From: Chloroflexota bacterium | GTDB taxonomy: Bacteria; Chloroflexota; Anaerolineae; Anaerolineales; UBA11858 | Length of the DNA stretch: 52,835 nt | NCBI GenBank assembly: GCA_018648225.1 | Contig: JABGRQ010000211.1 | Location: forward strand, 1 to 52,835 | Direction of reading: 5' to 3' | Shown here: positions 43,012 through 50,161 of the stretch, piece by piece | Layout of the letters: each line of letters opens with the position of its first letter | Position numbering within the stretch: position 1 is the first letter of the stretch | Made by a program: the position numbers and the translations under genes | The notes under the pieces: generated by a model | Database searches by the model: none | The model's input: the letters and a program-made list of their open reading frames with translations, nothing else | What the model was told of the DNA's origin: nothing

Positions 43012-43542
43012 ATGAGCAAAAAACAAAAAGGTCTTGTCATTATCAACACCGGCCACGGCAAGGGCAAAACTACCGCTGCCCTGGGTTTGCTGTTGCGCGC
43101 CTGGGGGCAGGGATTACGCCCTTGCGTGATTCAATTCGTCAAAGCAGGCACCGGGCGCTGGGGCGAAGTCAAAGCCGCTGAAAAATTAGGCATCGAATGG
43201 CATAAACTCGGCGACGGCTTCACCTGGAAATCGAAAGATAGCGACGAAAGCATTGCCAAAGCCCTACACGGCTGGGAAATCGCCAAAGAAAAAATTGCTT
43301 CTGGTGAATACGATCTGATCGTGTTAGACGAATTCACTTATACGATGCACTTCGAGTGGCTCGACATCACCGAAACCATCGCCTGGCTCAAAGCCAACAA
43401 ACCCCCGGAACTGCATCTCGTCATCACCGGGCGCTATGCACCAGAAGCGCTGATCAAATATGCCGATCTGGTTACCGAAATGGCAAATATCAAACATCCT
43501 TTTGATACGGGCATCAAAGGCCAGCGCGGTATTGAATTCTAA
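43012..43542 (+). CDS. cobO: cob(I)yrinic acid a,c-diamide adenosyltransferase (CobO/BtuR type)
   Basis: 176 residues, normal length. The nucleotide loop is GHGKGKTT (14-21), followed by VIQFVKAG, the Mg/ATP motif VLDEFTYT and the C-terminal [16 protein letters not shown], all typical of the family. It transfers the adenosyl group of ATP to the cobalt of corrinoids, an early step in salvage of imported cobinamide or cobalamin. It is the second gene after the riboswitch. Confidence 0.93.
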   Translation: MSKKQKGLVIINTGHGKGKTTAALGLLLRAWGQGLRPCVIQFVKAGTGRWGEVKAAEKLGIEWHKLGDGFTWKSKDSDESIAKALHGWEIAKEKIASGEYDLIVLDEFTYTMHFEWLDITETIAWLKANKPPELHLVITGRYAPEALIKYADLVTEMANIKHPFDTGIKGQRGIEF

Positions 43543-43547
43543 TAGAC

Positions 43548-43610
43548 CGGTGACGGAAGACAGAAGCCAGAGAGAACAACCAGTCTTCTGTCTTCCGTCC
43601 TCCGTCACCG
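43548..43610 (+). repeat. intergenic quasi-palindrome, GACGGAA-unit type
   Basis: The 19-nt arm at 43548-43566 matches the complement of the 26-nt arm at 43585-43610 exactly, except that the second arm has one extra 7-nt unit (GGACGGA type). It fills the cobO-cobT gap and ends just before the cobT ribosome-binding site AAGGAG. Confidence 0.75.
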
Positions 43611-43622
43611 TAAGGAGTCTCC

Positions 43623-44672
43623 ATGTCCATCCAACAACTCATCGCCCAAATCCAACCCCTCGACCAGGCCGCCATGCAAGCCGCCCGCGCCCGTCAGGAT
43701 GATTTAACTAAGCCGCGCGGCAGCCTGGGACAGCTTGAAGATATTTCAGTGAAAATCGCCGGGATCACCGGTGAAGTACGGCCCAAACTCACACATAAAG
43801 TCGTCACCACGATGGCGGGTGACCACGGCGTAGTCGCCGAGGGCGTCAGCGCCTATCCCTCCGAAGTAACCCCGCAAATGGTGATGAACTTTGTCTTCGG
43901 CGGCGCGGCCATCAACGTGTTTTCCCAGCATGTCGGCGCACGTGTAATCATCGTAGATATGGGTGTCGCCAGCGAACTTGATCACCCGGCTGTAGTAAAC
44001 AAAAAAATTGCTCTGGGTACACAAAACATGGCCCACGGTCCAGCCATGACGCGTGAACAAGCCATTCAGGCCATTGAAGCCGGGGCCGCCGTGGTTGAAG
44101 CGGAACTCGAAAAAGGGCTGGATATTCTGGCGACCGGTGATATGGGCATTGGCAACACCACACCTTCGGCGGCCATCGCGGCGGCCCTCACCGGGCGCTC
44201 TGTGGAAGAAATTACCGGGCGCGGCACCGGCGTAGACGATGAAGGCTTGCAGCGCAAAATTACTGCCATCCAAAAGGCGCTGGATGTTAACCAGCCCAAT
44301 GCTGAAGACGGGCTGGATATTCTCGCCAAAGTCGGCGGTTTTGAGATCGGCGGTCTGGCCGGGGCAATCTTGGCCGCGGCCGCACACCGGGTGCCAGTCG
44401 TGATTGATGGCTTCATCTCCACCGCCGCGGCAATGATCGCCGTTAGCCTGGCACCACAGACACGCGATTACCTCATCGCCGCCCATCGTTCGCAAGAACT
44501 CGGCCACCAGATCATGTTAGAATGGCTGGGCACTACGCCGTTGCTCAACCTGGGCTTGCGCCTGGGCGAAGGCACCGGCGCGGCGCTGGCTATCTCGCTC
44601 ATCGAAGCTGCCTGCAAAATTCTCGACGAAATGGCGACCTTCAGCGAAGCTGGCGTTTCCGACAAAGAGTAG
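43623..44672 (+). CDS. cobT: nicotinate-nucleotide--dimethylbenzimidazole phosphoribosyltransferase
   Basis: 349 residues, family length. Signatures: KPRGSLGQLED near the N-terminus, AGDHGVVAEGVSAYP, GDMGIGNTTPSAA and the C-terminal Glu-containing EGTGAALA. It makes alpha-ribazole phosphate from nicotinate mononucleotide and the lower-ligand base. AAGGAG lies six bases before the ATG. It is followed by cobS after 18 nt, as in many salvage operons. Confidence 0.96.
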   Translation: MSIQQLIAQIQPLDQAAMQAARARQDDLTKPRGSLGQLEDISVKIAGITGEVRPKLTHKVVTTMAGDHGVVAEGVSAYPSEVTPQMVMNFVFGGAAINVFSQHVGARVIIVDMGVASELDHPAVVNKKIALGTQNMAHGPAMTREQAIQAIEAGAAVVEAELEKGLDILATGDMGIGNTTPSAAIAAALTGRSVEEITGRGTGVDDEGLQRKITAIQKALDVNQPNAEDGLDILAKVGGFEIGGLAGAILAAAAHRVPVVIDGFISTAAAMIAVSLAPQTRDYLIAAHRSQELGHQIMLEWLGTTPLLNLGLRLGEGTGAALAISLIEAACKILDEMATFSEAGVSDKE

Positions 44673-44690
44673 AAACAAGACCTTAATAAA

Positions 44691-45419
44691 ATGATTCCCT
44701 TCCTCGCTGCACTGCAATTTCTCACCCTCAGCCCGCCACTGGTTAAGCGTCTCTTCACCGAAAAAGAGCTTGGCCGGGCGGCTGGCTTCTATCCCCTGGT
44801 CGGCGTGCTGATCGGGGCGCTGCTTTACGGCGCAAATTACGGCCTCAGTTTCATCGCTTCCGATATGCTGCGCGCTGCCCTGCTGCTGGCCTTGTGGGTC
44901 ACTCTCACGGGCGCGCTGCATTTGGATGGCCTGCTGGATGCCTTTGACGGCCTGCTTGGCGGATGGACGCCGGAGAAGCGCCTGGAGATTATGCGCGACG
45001 AGCGAGTAGGAGCCTTCGGACTCAGCGCGGGCGTGATTCTGCTCCTGATGAAATATGCCGCCCTGAGCGGATTCAGCCAATCAACCCCGGCGCTGATCCT
45101 GATCCCCGCGGCGAGTCGCTGGGCAATGACGCTGGCCGTCTACGCCTTCCCCTACGCCCGCCCTGAAGGGCTGGGCAGCGCTGTCAAAAAGCACACCACT
45201 CTGCGCGAAATCATCATCGCCACGCTAACCGTTCTCCCCATTGCGTGGTTCTGTGCGGGCTGGATGGGCATGATCACCCTCGGGGGTACAATCCTGCTCC
45301 TTTGGGCTGTCACCAGCTTCGTGCTGGCCCGCATCCCCGGCTTGACGGGTGACATCTACGGCACCATCAACGAGTTGGCAGAGTTGGCATTGGTAGTCGT
45401 CTTTGCTACACTTTCGTAA
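44691..45419 (+). CDS. cobS: adenosylcobinamide-GDP ribazoletransferase (cobalamin synthase)
   Basis: 242 residues with several membrane helices. The family motif LHLDGLLDAFDGLLGG (about 84-99) holds the Asp residues that bind Mg and substrate, followed by RVGAFG. It joins alpha-ribazole (phosphate) to adenosylcobinamide-GDP at the membrane, the last assembly step. It lies 18 nt after cobT. Confidence 0.95.
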   Translation: MIPFLAALQFLTLSPPLVKRLFTEKELGRAAGFYPLVGVLIGALLYGANYGLSFIASDMLRAALLLALWVTLTGALHLDGLLDAFDGLLGGWTPEKRLEIMRDERVGAFGLSAGVILLLMKYAALSGFSQSTPALILIPAASRWAMTLAVYAFPYARPEGLGSAVKKHTTLREIIIATLTVLPIAWFCAGWMGMITLGGTILLLWAVTSFVLARIPGLTGDIYGTINELAELALVVVFATLS

Positions 45420-45420
45420 C

Positions 45421-45478
45421 CGAAGACGGATGACGGGAGACGGAGCCATTGGTCTTCAATCCCCCATCATTCATTTCT
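45421..45478 (+). repeat. decayed quasi-palindrome, GACGGAT-unit type
   Basis: The left arm is three GACGG-containing units in tandem (GACGGAT, GACGGGA, GACGGAG), and the right arm pairs with it only in part, around a central CCATTGG. It looks like an eroded relative of the element at 43548-43610. Confidence 0.45.
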
Positions 45479-45495
45479 GAAAGGAAACCTTCCCC

Positions 45496-45993
45496 ATGCT
45501 CGAATTTGGCGACAAAGCCCCACAATTTTCCTTGCCCAATCAAGACGATGAAATAATATCCCTGAGCAACTTCGCCGGACAATGGCTGGTACTTTATTTC
45601 TACCCCAAAGATGACACTCCCGGCTGCACCAAAGAAGCTTGCGACTTCAGCGACGCTCTGGATGATTTCGCCGGGCTGAACGCGGTAGTGATCGGGGTGA
45701 GTGTAGACAATACGCTGTCGCATCGGGCATTCATTGGCAAATACAATCTGGGCATCAACTTGCTCAGTAACCCGGAGAAAACAGTCCATAGAGCCTACGG
45801 AGCCTGGGGCCTGAAGAAAAATTACGGCAAAGAATATGAAGGCACCATCCGCTCGACGTTCATCATCTCGCCCGAAGGTGAGATTGCCGCAGTTTGGCGA
45901 GGCGTGCGCGTGCGCTCCAAAACCAAAAACGGCGAAAGCAAACACGCCGACAAAGTGCGCGAGAAATTAGAAAAACTGCAAGCAGAAAACTAA
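45496..45993 (+). CDS. bcp: thiol peroxidase of the BCP/peroxiredoxin-Q family
   Basis: 165 residues. The active-site stretch DDTPGCTKEACDF contains the peroxidatic Cys44 and the resolving Cys49 five residues on, the alpha2-type arrangement of peroxiredoxin Q. It reduces hydrogen and organic peroxides with thioredoxin in the cytoplasm. AAGGAA precedes the ATG. It sits between cobS and the cobC-like gene in the salvage cluster, where it has no enzymatic role in the pathway; protection of reduced corrinoid is a possible but unproven link. Confidence 0.93.
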   Translation: MLEFGDKAPQFSLPNQDDEIISLSNFAGQWLVLYFYPKDDTPGCTKEACDFSDALDDFAGLNAVVIGVSVDNTLSHRAFIGKYNLGINLLSNPEKTVHRAYGAWGLKKNYGKEYEGTIRSTFIISPEGEIAAVWRGVRVRSKTKNGESKHADKVREKLEKLQAEN

Positions 45994-46051
45994 CCACAAA
46001 GACACGAAGACCCAAAGAAATTCGGTAGTGGTCTTTGTGACTTTGTGGTAA
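45991..46051 (+). repeat. intergenic quasi-palindrome, CACAAAGA-unit type
   Basis: The 22-nt arms 45991-46012 and 46030-46051 are complementary with three mismatches. Each is octamer units (CACAAAGA, CACGAAGA). The left arm starts inside the bcp stop codon and the right ends 18 nt before the next start. Confidence 0.7.
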
Positions 46052-46069
46052 ATATTTTCTAAGCTTATT

Positions 46070-46675
46070 ATGAAGTTCATCCTCACCCGCCACGGCGAAA
46101 CCGATTGGAATATTGCCCACCGCTTTCAGGGGCAAAGCGACGTACCGCTCAATGCCCGCGGCCGCGAGCAGGCCAGACAGTTGGCCACACATCTGGCTAC
46201 GGAGAAATTCGATGCCATCTACACCAGCGACCTGAGCCGCGCCCGGGATACTGCCAAAGCCATCGCCACGCACCACGATTGCCTGCTAATCGCCGAGCCG
46301 CGCTTGCGTGAGGGCAATTTTGGCGAGTGGGAAGGCTGCACCTTCCCTGAACTCGAAAAGCTCGACCCCGAACGGGTCAAAGCCTGGATGGAAGATGTCG
46401 GGCATTTCACTCCACCGGTCGGCGAAACCTTGCATGAATTAGCTGAGCGCGTTGCCGCTGCTTATGCAGACATCGCCGCAAAACACACCAACGACGAAAT
46501 TATCCTCATCGTCGCCCACGGCGGCTCTATGCAAATGCTCATCCGGCACTTGCTCAACCTGCCGATCACCAAATTCTGGCAATTCCATCTCTCGCATTGC
46601 TCCATCACCAAAATCGCCGTGTATCCCGAAGGCGCGATACTCAATCTGTTCAACGATACCTGCCATTTGAGTTGA
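46070..46675 (+). CDS. cobC: histidine phosphatase family protein, probable alpha-ribazole phosphatase
   Basis: 201 residues. Histidine phosphatase signatures: the phospho-His motif TRHGETDWN (His8), GFGEWEG-like NFGEWEGCTF, and the second His in VAHGGSM. The superfamily includes phosphoglycerate mutase-like enzymes, so substrate cannot be read from motifs; position between cobS and cobQ points to alpha-ribazole-5'-phosphate or adenosylcobalamin-5'-phosphate dephosphorylation. Confidence is high for the fold and moderate for the symbol. Confidence 0.8.
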   Translation: MKFILTRHGETDWNIAHRFQGQSDVPLNARGREQARQLATHLATEKFDAIYTSDLSRARDTAKAIATHHDCLLIAEPRLREGNFGEWEGCTFPELEKLDPERVKAWMEDVGHFTPPVGETLHELAERVAAAYADIAAKHTNDEIILIVAHGGSMQMLIRHLLNLPITKFWQFHLSHCSITKIAVYPEGAILNLFNDTCHLS

Positions 46676-46720
46676 AAGTTGAAGGTTGAAAATTCACACT
46701 CAACTTTCAACCTTCAACTT
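46671..46720 (+). repeat. intergenic quasi-palindrome, GTTGAAA-unit type, second copy
   Basis: AGTTGAAGGTTGAAA at 46677-46691 is the exact complement of 46705-46719. Units are GTTGAAA, GTTGAAG, GTTGAAA in tandem. It begins within the stop of the preceding gene and is read through as false N-terminal sequence if the cobQ start is taken too far upstream. Same type as 28706-28772. Confidence 0.7.
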
Positions 46721-46744
46721 GTAACCTTAAACCGAAAGCAAACC

Positions 46745-48265
46745 ATGCCTGCAAAAACCCTCACCATCCTCGGAACATCCTCCTCAGCCGGAAAAAGCCT
46801 GCTCGTCACGGCGTTGTGTCACAGCTACGCCCGTCGCGGCGTCAAGGTTGCTCCTTTCAAAGCGCAGAATATGTCGAATAATGCCGCCGTGTGTCCTGAT
46901 GGCAGCGAGATCGGACGCGCCCAGGCCGTCCAGGCCGCCGCCGCCGGTCTGGAACCGCACGTAGACATGAACCCGATCCTGATCAAGCCCGAGGCCGACT
47001 CTCGCTCGCAGGTCGTGGTCAATGGCCGCCCGTGGCAAACGCTCGACGCTCGCAACTACTACCCCACTCGCGCTTATCTCTGGCAGCAAGTCACCGAGGC
47101 GATGGATCGTTTACGCGCCGAGCACGATCTCATCATTGTCGAGGGTGCGGGCAGCCCGGCTGAACTCAATCTCAAAGCCAACGACATCGTCAACATGGCC
47201 GTGGCAAACTACACCCAATCGCCCGTGCTGCTCGTCGGCGATATTGACCGCGGCGGCATTTTCGCTCAATTACTCGGTACCTATTGGCTGCTGCCGCCCG
47301 AAGAGCAAGAATTGCTCAAAGGATTTATTGTTAATAAATTCCGTGGCGACATCACTCTGTTCGAAGATGGAATTCAGATCATCGAAGAGCGCAGCGACGT
47401 ACCTGTTGTGGGGGTGGTTCCCTACCTTCATGATCTGTTTATCCCCGAAGAGGATGCCGTGGCCCTCGAGAACCTGACCCCGGTGCGGACGCGTGGCGAC
47501 GAAGGGATTGACATCGCCGTGATTCACTTGCCGCGCATCGCCAACTTCGACGATTTTGACCCCCTGCTGGCCGAGCCCGGCGTGCGCTTGCGCTACGTGC
47601 ATTCGCTCGAGCAGCTAGGCCAGGCCGATGCCATCATCATCCCCGGTACCAAAAGTACCGTCAACGACCTGGAATTTCTACGCCAGCGCGGGCTGGACAA
47701 AGCCATCCAACAGCACGCCGAAGGCGGCGGCGCGGTGATTGGCATTTGCGGCGGCTACCAGATGCTAGGGCAAGCTATCCATGACCCGGAGTACATTGAA
47801 TCGCGCCAGCTGCACAGCGCCGGGCTGGGACTTCTGCCCATTGAAACCACCTTTGCCGGAGAAAAAGCCACCTATCGCGCCCGGGCAAAAATAGCTAACG
47901 CGAGTAAGTCTAATTGGCTATACACAGTTCGGGGGCAAGAAATTGAGGGGTACGAAATCCACATGGGACGCACCTCAGGCGAGAGTCACTGGCTGACAGT
48001 CACACAGCGCAATGAACAGGCTGTGCAGGTCGGGGATGGCGCGTTGAGCGCGGAAGGCCGCGTGTGGGGCTGCTACATCCACGGGCTGTTCGGGAACAAG
48101 AATCTGCGCCGGGCCTGGCTGACCAGCCTCGGGTGGAACCCGCCCGCCGGTTCTTCTCTCCAGAATGATCCCTTCGCGGCCTCATTGACCTATCTGACGG
48201 ACACGGTAGAATCCGTGCTGGATATGGCGTATGTGGAAAAAATAATGCAGAATGCAGATTGGTGA
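46745..48265 (+). CDS. cobQ: adenosylcobyric acid synthase (glutamine-hydrolysing)
   Basis: 506 residues. The N-terminal ATPase-like part has ILGTSSSAGKS (8-18) and FKAQNMSNN. The C-terminal class I glutaminase has IGICGGYQMLG with the nucleophile Cys and a late His in CYIHGLFGN. It amidates four side chains of cobyrinic diamide. The start at 46745 (MPAKTL) matches family N-termini; the upstream open frame is repeat. Its presence suggests more than mere cobinamide salvage, though cbiB/cobD, cbiA and the corrin ring genes are not in this window. Confidence 0.95.
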   Translation: MPAKTLTILGTSSSAGKSLLVTALCHSYARRGVKVAPFKAQNMSNNAAVCPDGSEIGRAQAVQAAAAGLEPHVDMNPILIKPEADSRSQVVVNGRPWQTLDARNYYPTRAYLWQQVTEAMDRLRAEHDLIIVEGAGSPAELNLKANDIVNMAVANYTQSPVLLVGDIDRGGIFAQLLGTYWLLPPEEQELLKGFIVNKFRGDITLFEDGIQIIEERSDVPVVGVVPYLHDLFIPEEDAVALENLTPVRTRGDEGIDIAVIHLPRIANFDDFDPLLAEPGVRLRYVHSLEQLGQADAIIIPGTKSTVNDLEFLRQRGLDKAIQQHAEGGGAVIGICGGYQMLGQAIHDPEYIESRQLHSAGLGLLPIETTFAGEKATYRARAKIANASKSNWLYTVRGQEIEGYEIHMGRTSGESHWLTVTQRNEQAVQVGDGALSAEGRVWGCYIHGLFGNKNLRRAWLTSLGWNPPAGSSLQNDPFAASLTYLTDTVESVLDMAYVEKIMQNADW

Positions 48266-48294
48266 ATGCAGAACAAATAATTCTGCATTCTGCA
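48246..48294 (+). repeat. intergenic quasi-palindrome, TGCAGAA-unit type
   Basis: TGCAGAATGCAGA (48246-48258) is the exact complement of 48282-48294, and GAATGCAGAA (48264-48273) also pairs perfectly with 48281-48290, so two alternative stems compete. It straddles the stop of cobQ and runs up to 24 nt before cobU. Confidence 0.7.
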
Positions 48295-48318
48295 CTCATC
48301 ATTCATCATTGGTATCTT

Positions 48319-48897
48319 ATGGGAAAACTGACACTCATCATTGGCGGAGCGCGCAGCGGCAAATCAACCTATGCTGAAAAACTGGCCGCGGCGCGCGGGG
48401 CTGAAATTTTGTATATCGCCACAGCGCAAGCGCTTGACCCGGAGATGGCCGACCGCATTAAGAAGCACCGCCAGCAACGGCCCGCTAGCTGGCACACGCT
48501 AGAGATTCCTCACGGGGTTGCGAACGCGTTGCGAGAAAATGGGTACGATGCTGATCTTGTTTTGCTCGACTGTCTGACGATGCTGGTCAGCAACTTGGTG
48601 CTGACGGCCACCGATGAAGAATTCGAACCCGACGAAGCGCGCTCCGCCGAGATTGTGGATACTGAAATCGAAGCGCTGCTCAATACCATTCAGGCCAGCC
48701 GCGCCGATTGGATTATGGTCACGAATGAAGTCGGTATGGGGTTGGTGCCACCCTACCCCCTGGGGCGCGTCTACCGCGATCTACTGGGCTGGGCCAACCG
48801 CAAAGTTGCCGCGGCGGCCGATGAGGTGTATCTTTTGATTTCCGGGATGGTATTACCGCTGCATCAATTGGCCGTTTCGGCACAAGCTCCTGTTTGA
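48319..48897 (+). CDS. cobU: bifunctional adenosylcobinamide kinase / adenosylcobinamide-phosphate guanylyltransferase
   Basis: 192 residues. P-loop GGARSGKS at 9-16, then ILYIATAQ with the EMADRIKKHRQQRP segment that carries the guanylylated His, and VTNEVGMGLVPPYPLGRVYRD. It phosphorylates adenosylcobinamide and attaches GMP, giving the substrate of CobS. The start at 48319 (MGKLTL) matches family N-termini; an in-frame upstream start at 48259 lies in the repeat. Its last 34 nt overlap the convergent SGNH hydrolase gene. Confidence 0.94.
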   Translation: MGKLTLIIGGARSGKSTYAEKLAAARGAEILYIATAQALDPEMADRIKKHRQQRPASWHTLEIPHGVANALRENGYDADLVLLDCLTMLVSNLVLTATDEEFEPDEARSAEIVDTEIEALLNTIQASRADWIMVTNEVGMGLVPPYPLGRVYRDLLGWANRKVAAAADEVYLLISGMVLPLHQLAVSAQAPV

Positions 48898-50030
48898 AAC
48901 AGCCCAAATGTATCGGACAGGGAGGGGCATAGATACGTATAGATGATCTGCGCGACACGTTGCGCTCCGGCGGGCGTGAAATGCAGCATGTCGTAATAGT
49001 AATTTGAGTCTTTTTGCAGTTCATCAGCCAAGTCAATCACCAGGACATCGTTGGCTACTCCGACTTGCCTAGTCACGTCGTTATACAGTTCCAGGATTTC
49101 CCACTGGGTTTCACCATCCAAATCTTTCACCGCGATGCGCCCCCAATCGATGCCAGTTTCGGGATCAACACCATTGCCATAGAGCGCAGGTTGGGTAATC
49201 AAGACCGGCTTGATGCCGTTTTCTCTGGCGAGGGCAATTAATTGCTCCAGGCGACTCTGATACGGGCTGAGATACTGCTGACGATGCATCTGGAGCGCGG
49301 CTTCTTTGGCTTGCTCTGATATCTCAAGCGCCGGGAGATTCACCGTGTCCAGGCTGCCATGCCCAATATCTTGCTGACGGGTGATGACAAAACGGGCCAA
49401 ATTATATAACAGTGCGGCTACTTCACTATGCCCTGAGGCTGACTTCAACAATCCAGGGAGCGTGTTGGTATTTTTCTCGATGCCACGGTCGTAAGCTCCA
49501 GCATCCCCCAGCCCCATATCGTTTGCCCCCACAAGGAACAGGATCACCTTCGGTTGCAGTTGAATCAGATAATCTTCCATCAACACGATATGCCCGTAGG
49601 TGGAATGACCGTCGAGACCAGCGTTGTTAATCCACAACGGCGAAAAATTATCTTCCAGCAACAGCCCAAGGCCATCCGTCCAGGTCTGTCCCTCCGAGAG
49701 GTAAAAACACTCGGTTGTGCTGCCTCCAACCGTCACCAAAGTTAGATTGGCGTCAAAATCAGTAGGTGGTTCCGCTCCCCGAAAACCGAGGGAATTTTTT
49801 TCGTGAATAATTAATTCATCAAGTTGAGCAACTGTTGTGTTGTGGATTTCATATTTCTGGTGGGCAGGCAAAACGATTTGATCACCTTTGATGCGAAATC
49901 CGAAAGGGTTGCCAAGAACCCTGAGAAAAACTTCCAGCATTATGAGCGCAAAGCACAAACCTGCAACCATCAAAAGAAAATTCTTGGCAAATTCACTGAT
50001 ACTTTTTTTCACGGCGAGCCATCCATTCAT
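48864..50030 (-). CDS. SGNH/GDSL-family hydrolase with N-terminal membrane anchor
   Basis: 388 residues. One helix (17-37), then the four SGNH blocks: GGSTTE (102-107, nucleophile Ser), GLDGHS (138-143, block II Gly), GAND (168-171, Asn) and DMLHFTPAG near the C-terminus with the catalytic Asp-x2-His. The catalytic domain is outside the membrane, so it probably removes or transfers acyl groups of an envelope glycan or secreted product. It is the last gene of the carbamoyltransferase group, 131 nt on, behind a terminator-like hairpin. Such hydrolases often accompany NodU/CmcH carbamoyltransferases. Confidence 0.87.
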   Translation of the reverse strand: MNGWLAVKKSISEFAKNFLLMVAGLCFALIMLEVFLRVLGNPFGFRIKGDQIVLPAHQKYEIHNTTVAQLDELIIHEKNSLGFRGAEPPTDFDANLTLVTVGGSTTECFYLSEGQTWTDGLGLLLEDNFSPLWINNAGLDGHSTYGHIVLMEDYLIQLQPKVILFLVGANDMGLGDAGAYDRGIEKNTNTLPGLLKSASGHSEVAALLYNLARFVITRQQDIGHGSLDTVNLPALEISEQAKEAALQMHRQQYLSPYQSRLEQLIALARENGIKPVLITQPALYGNGVDPETGIDWGRIAVKDLDGETQWEILELYNDVTRQVGVANDVLVIDLADELQKDSNYYYDMLHFTPAGAQRVAQIIYTYLCPSLSDTFGLFQTGACAETAN

Positions 50031-50065
50031 GAGTAGAAAAAAATGGTATTCAAAATAGCGAATAA

Positions 50066-50109
50066 AAAAGTCGAACTTTTCAACAACGCATACAAAAAGT
50101 TCGACTTTT
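50066..50109 (-). terminator. terminator-like hairpin after the carbamoyltransferase gene
   Basis: AAAAGTCGAACTTTT (50066-50080) pairs over 15 bp with 50095-50109, and the minus strand continues with U residues. It lies 53 nt past the carbamoyltransferase stop and 36 nt before the SGNH hydrolase start, so the hydrolase is made by read-through or from its own promoter. Confidence 0.75.
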
Positions 50110-50161
50110 CTTTAGTATTTGATACATCGTACCAGGATTACATGCGGCATTTCGTGTTAAT

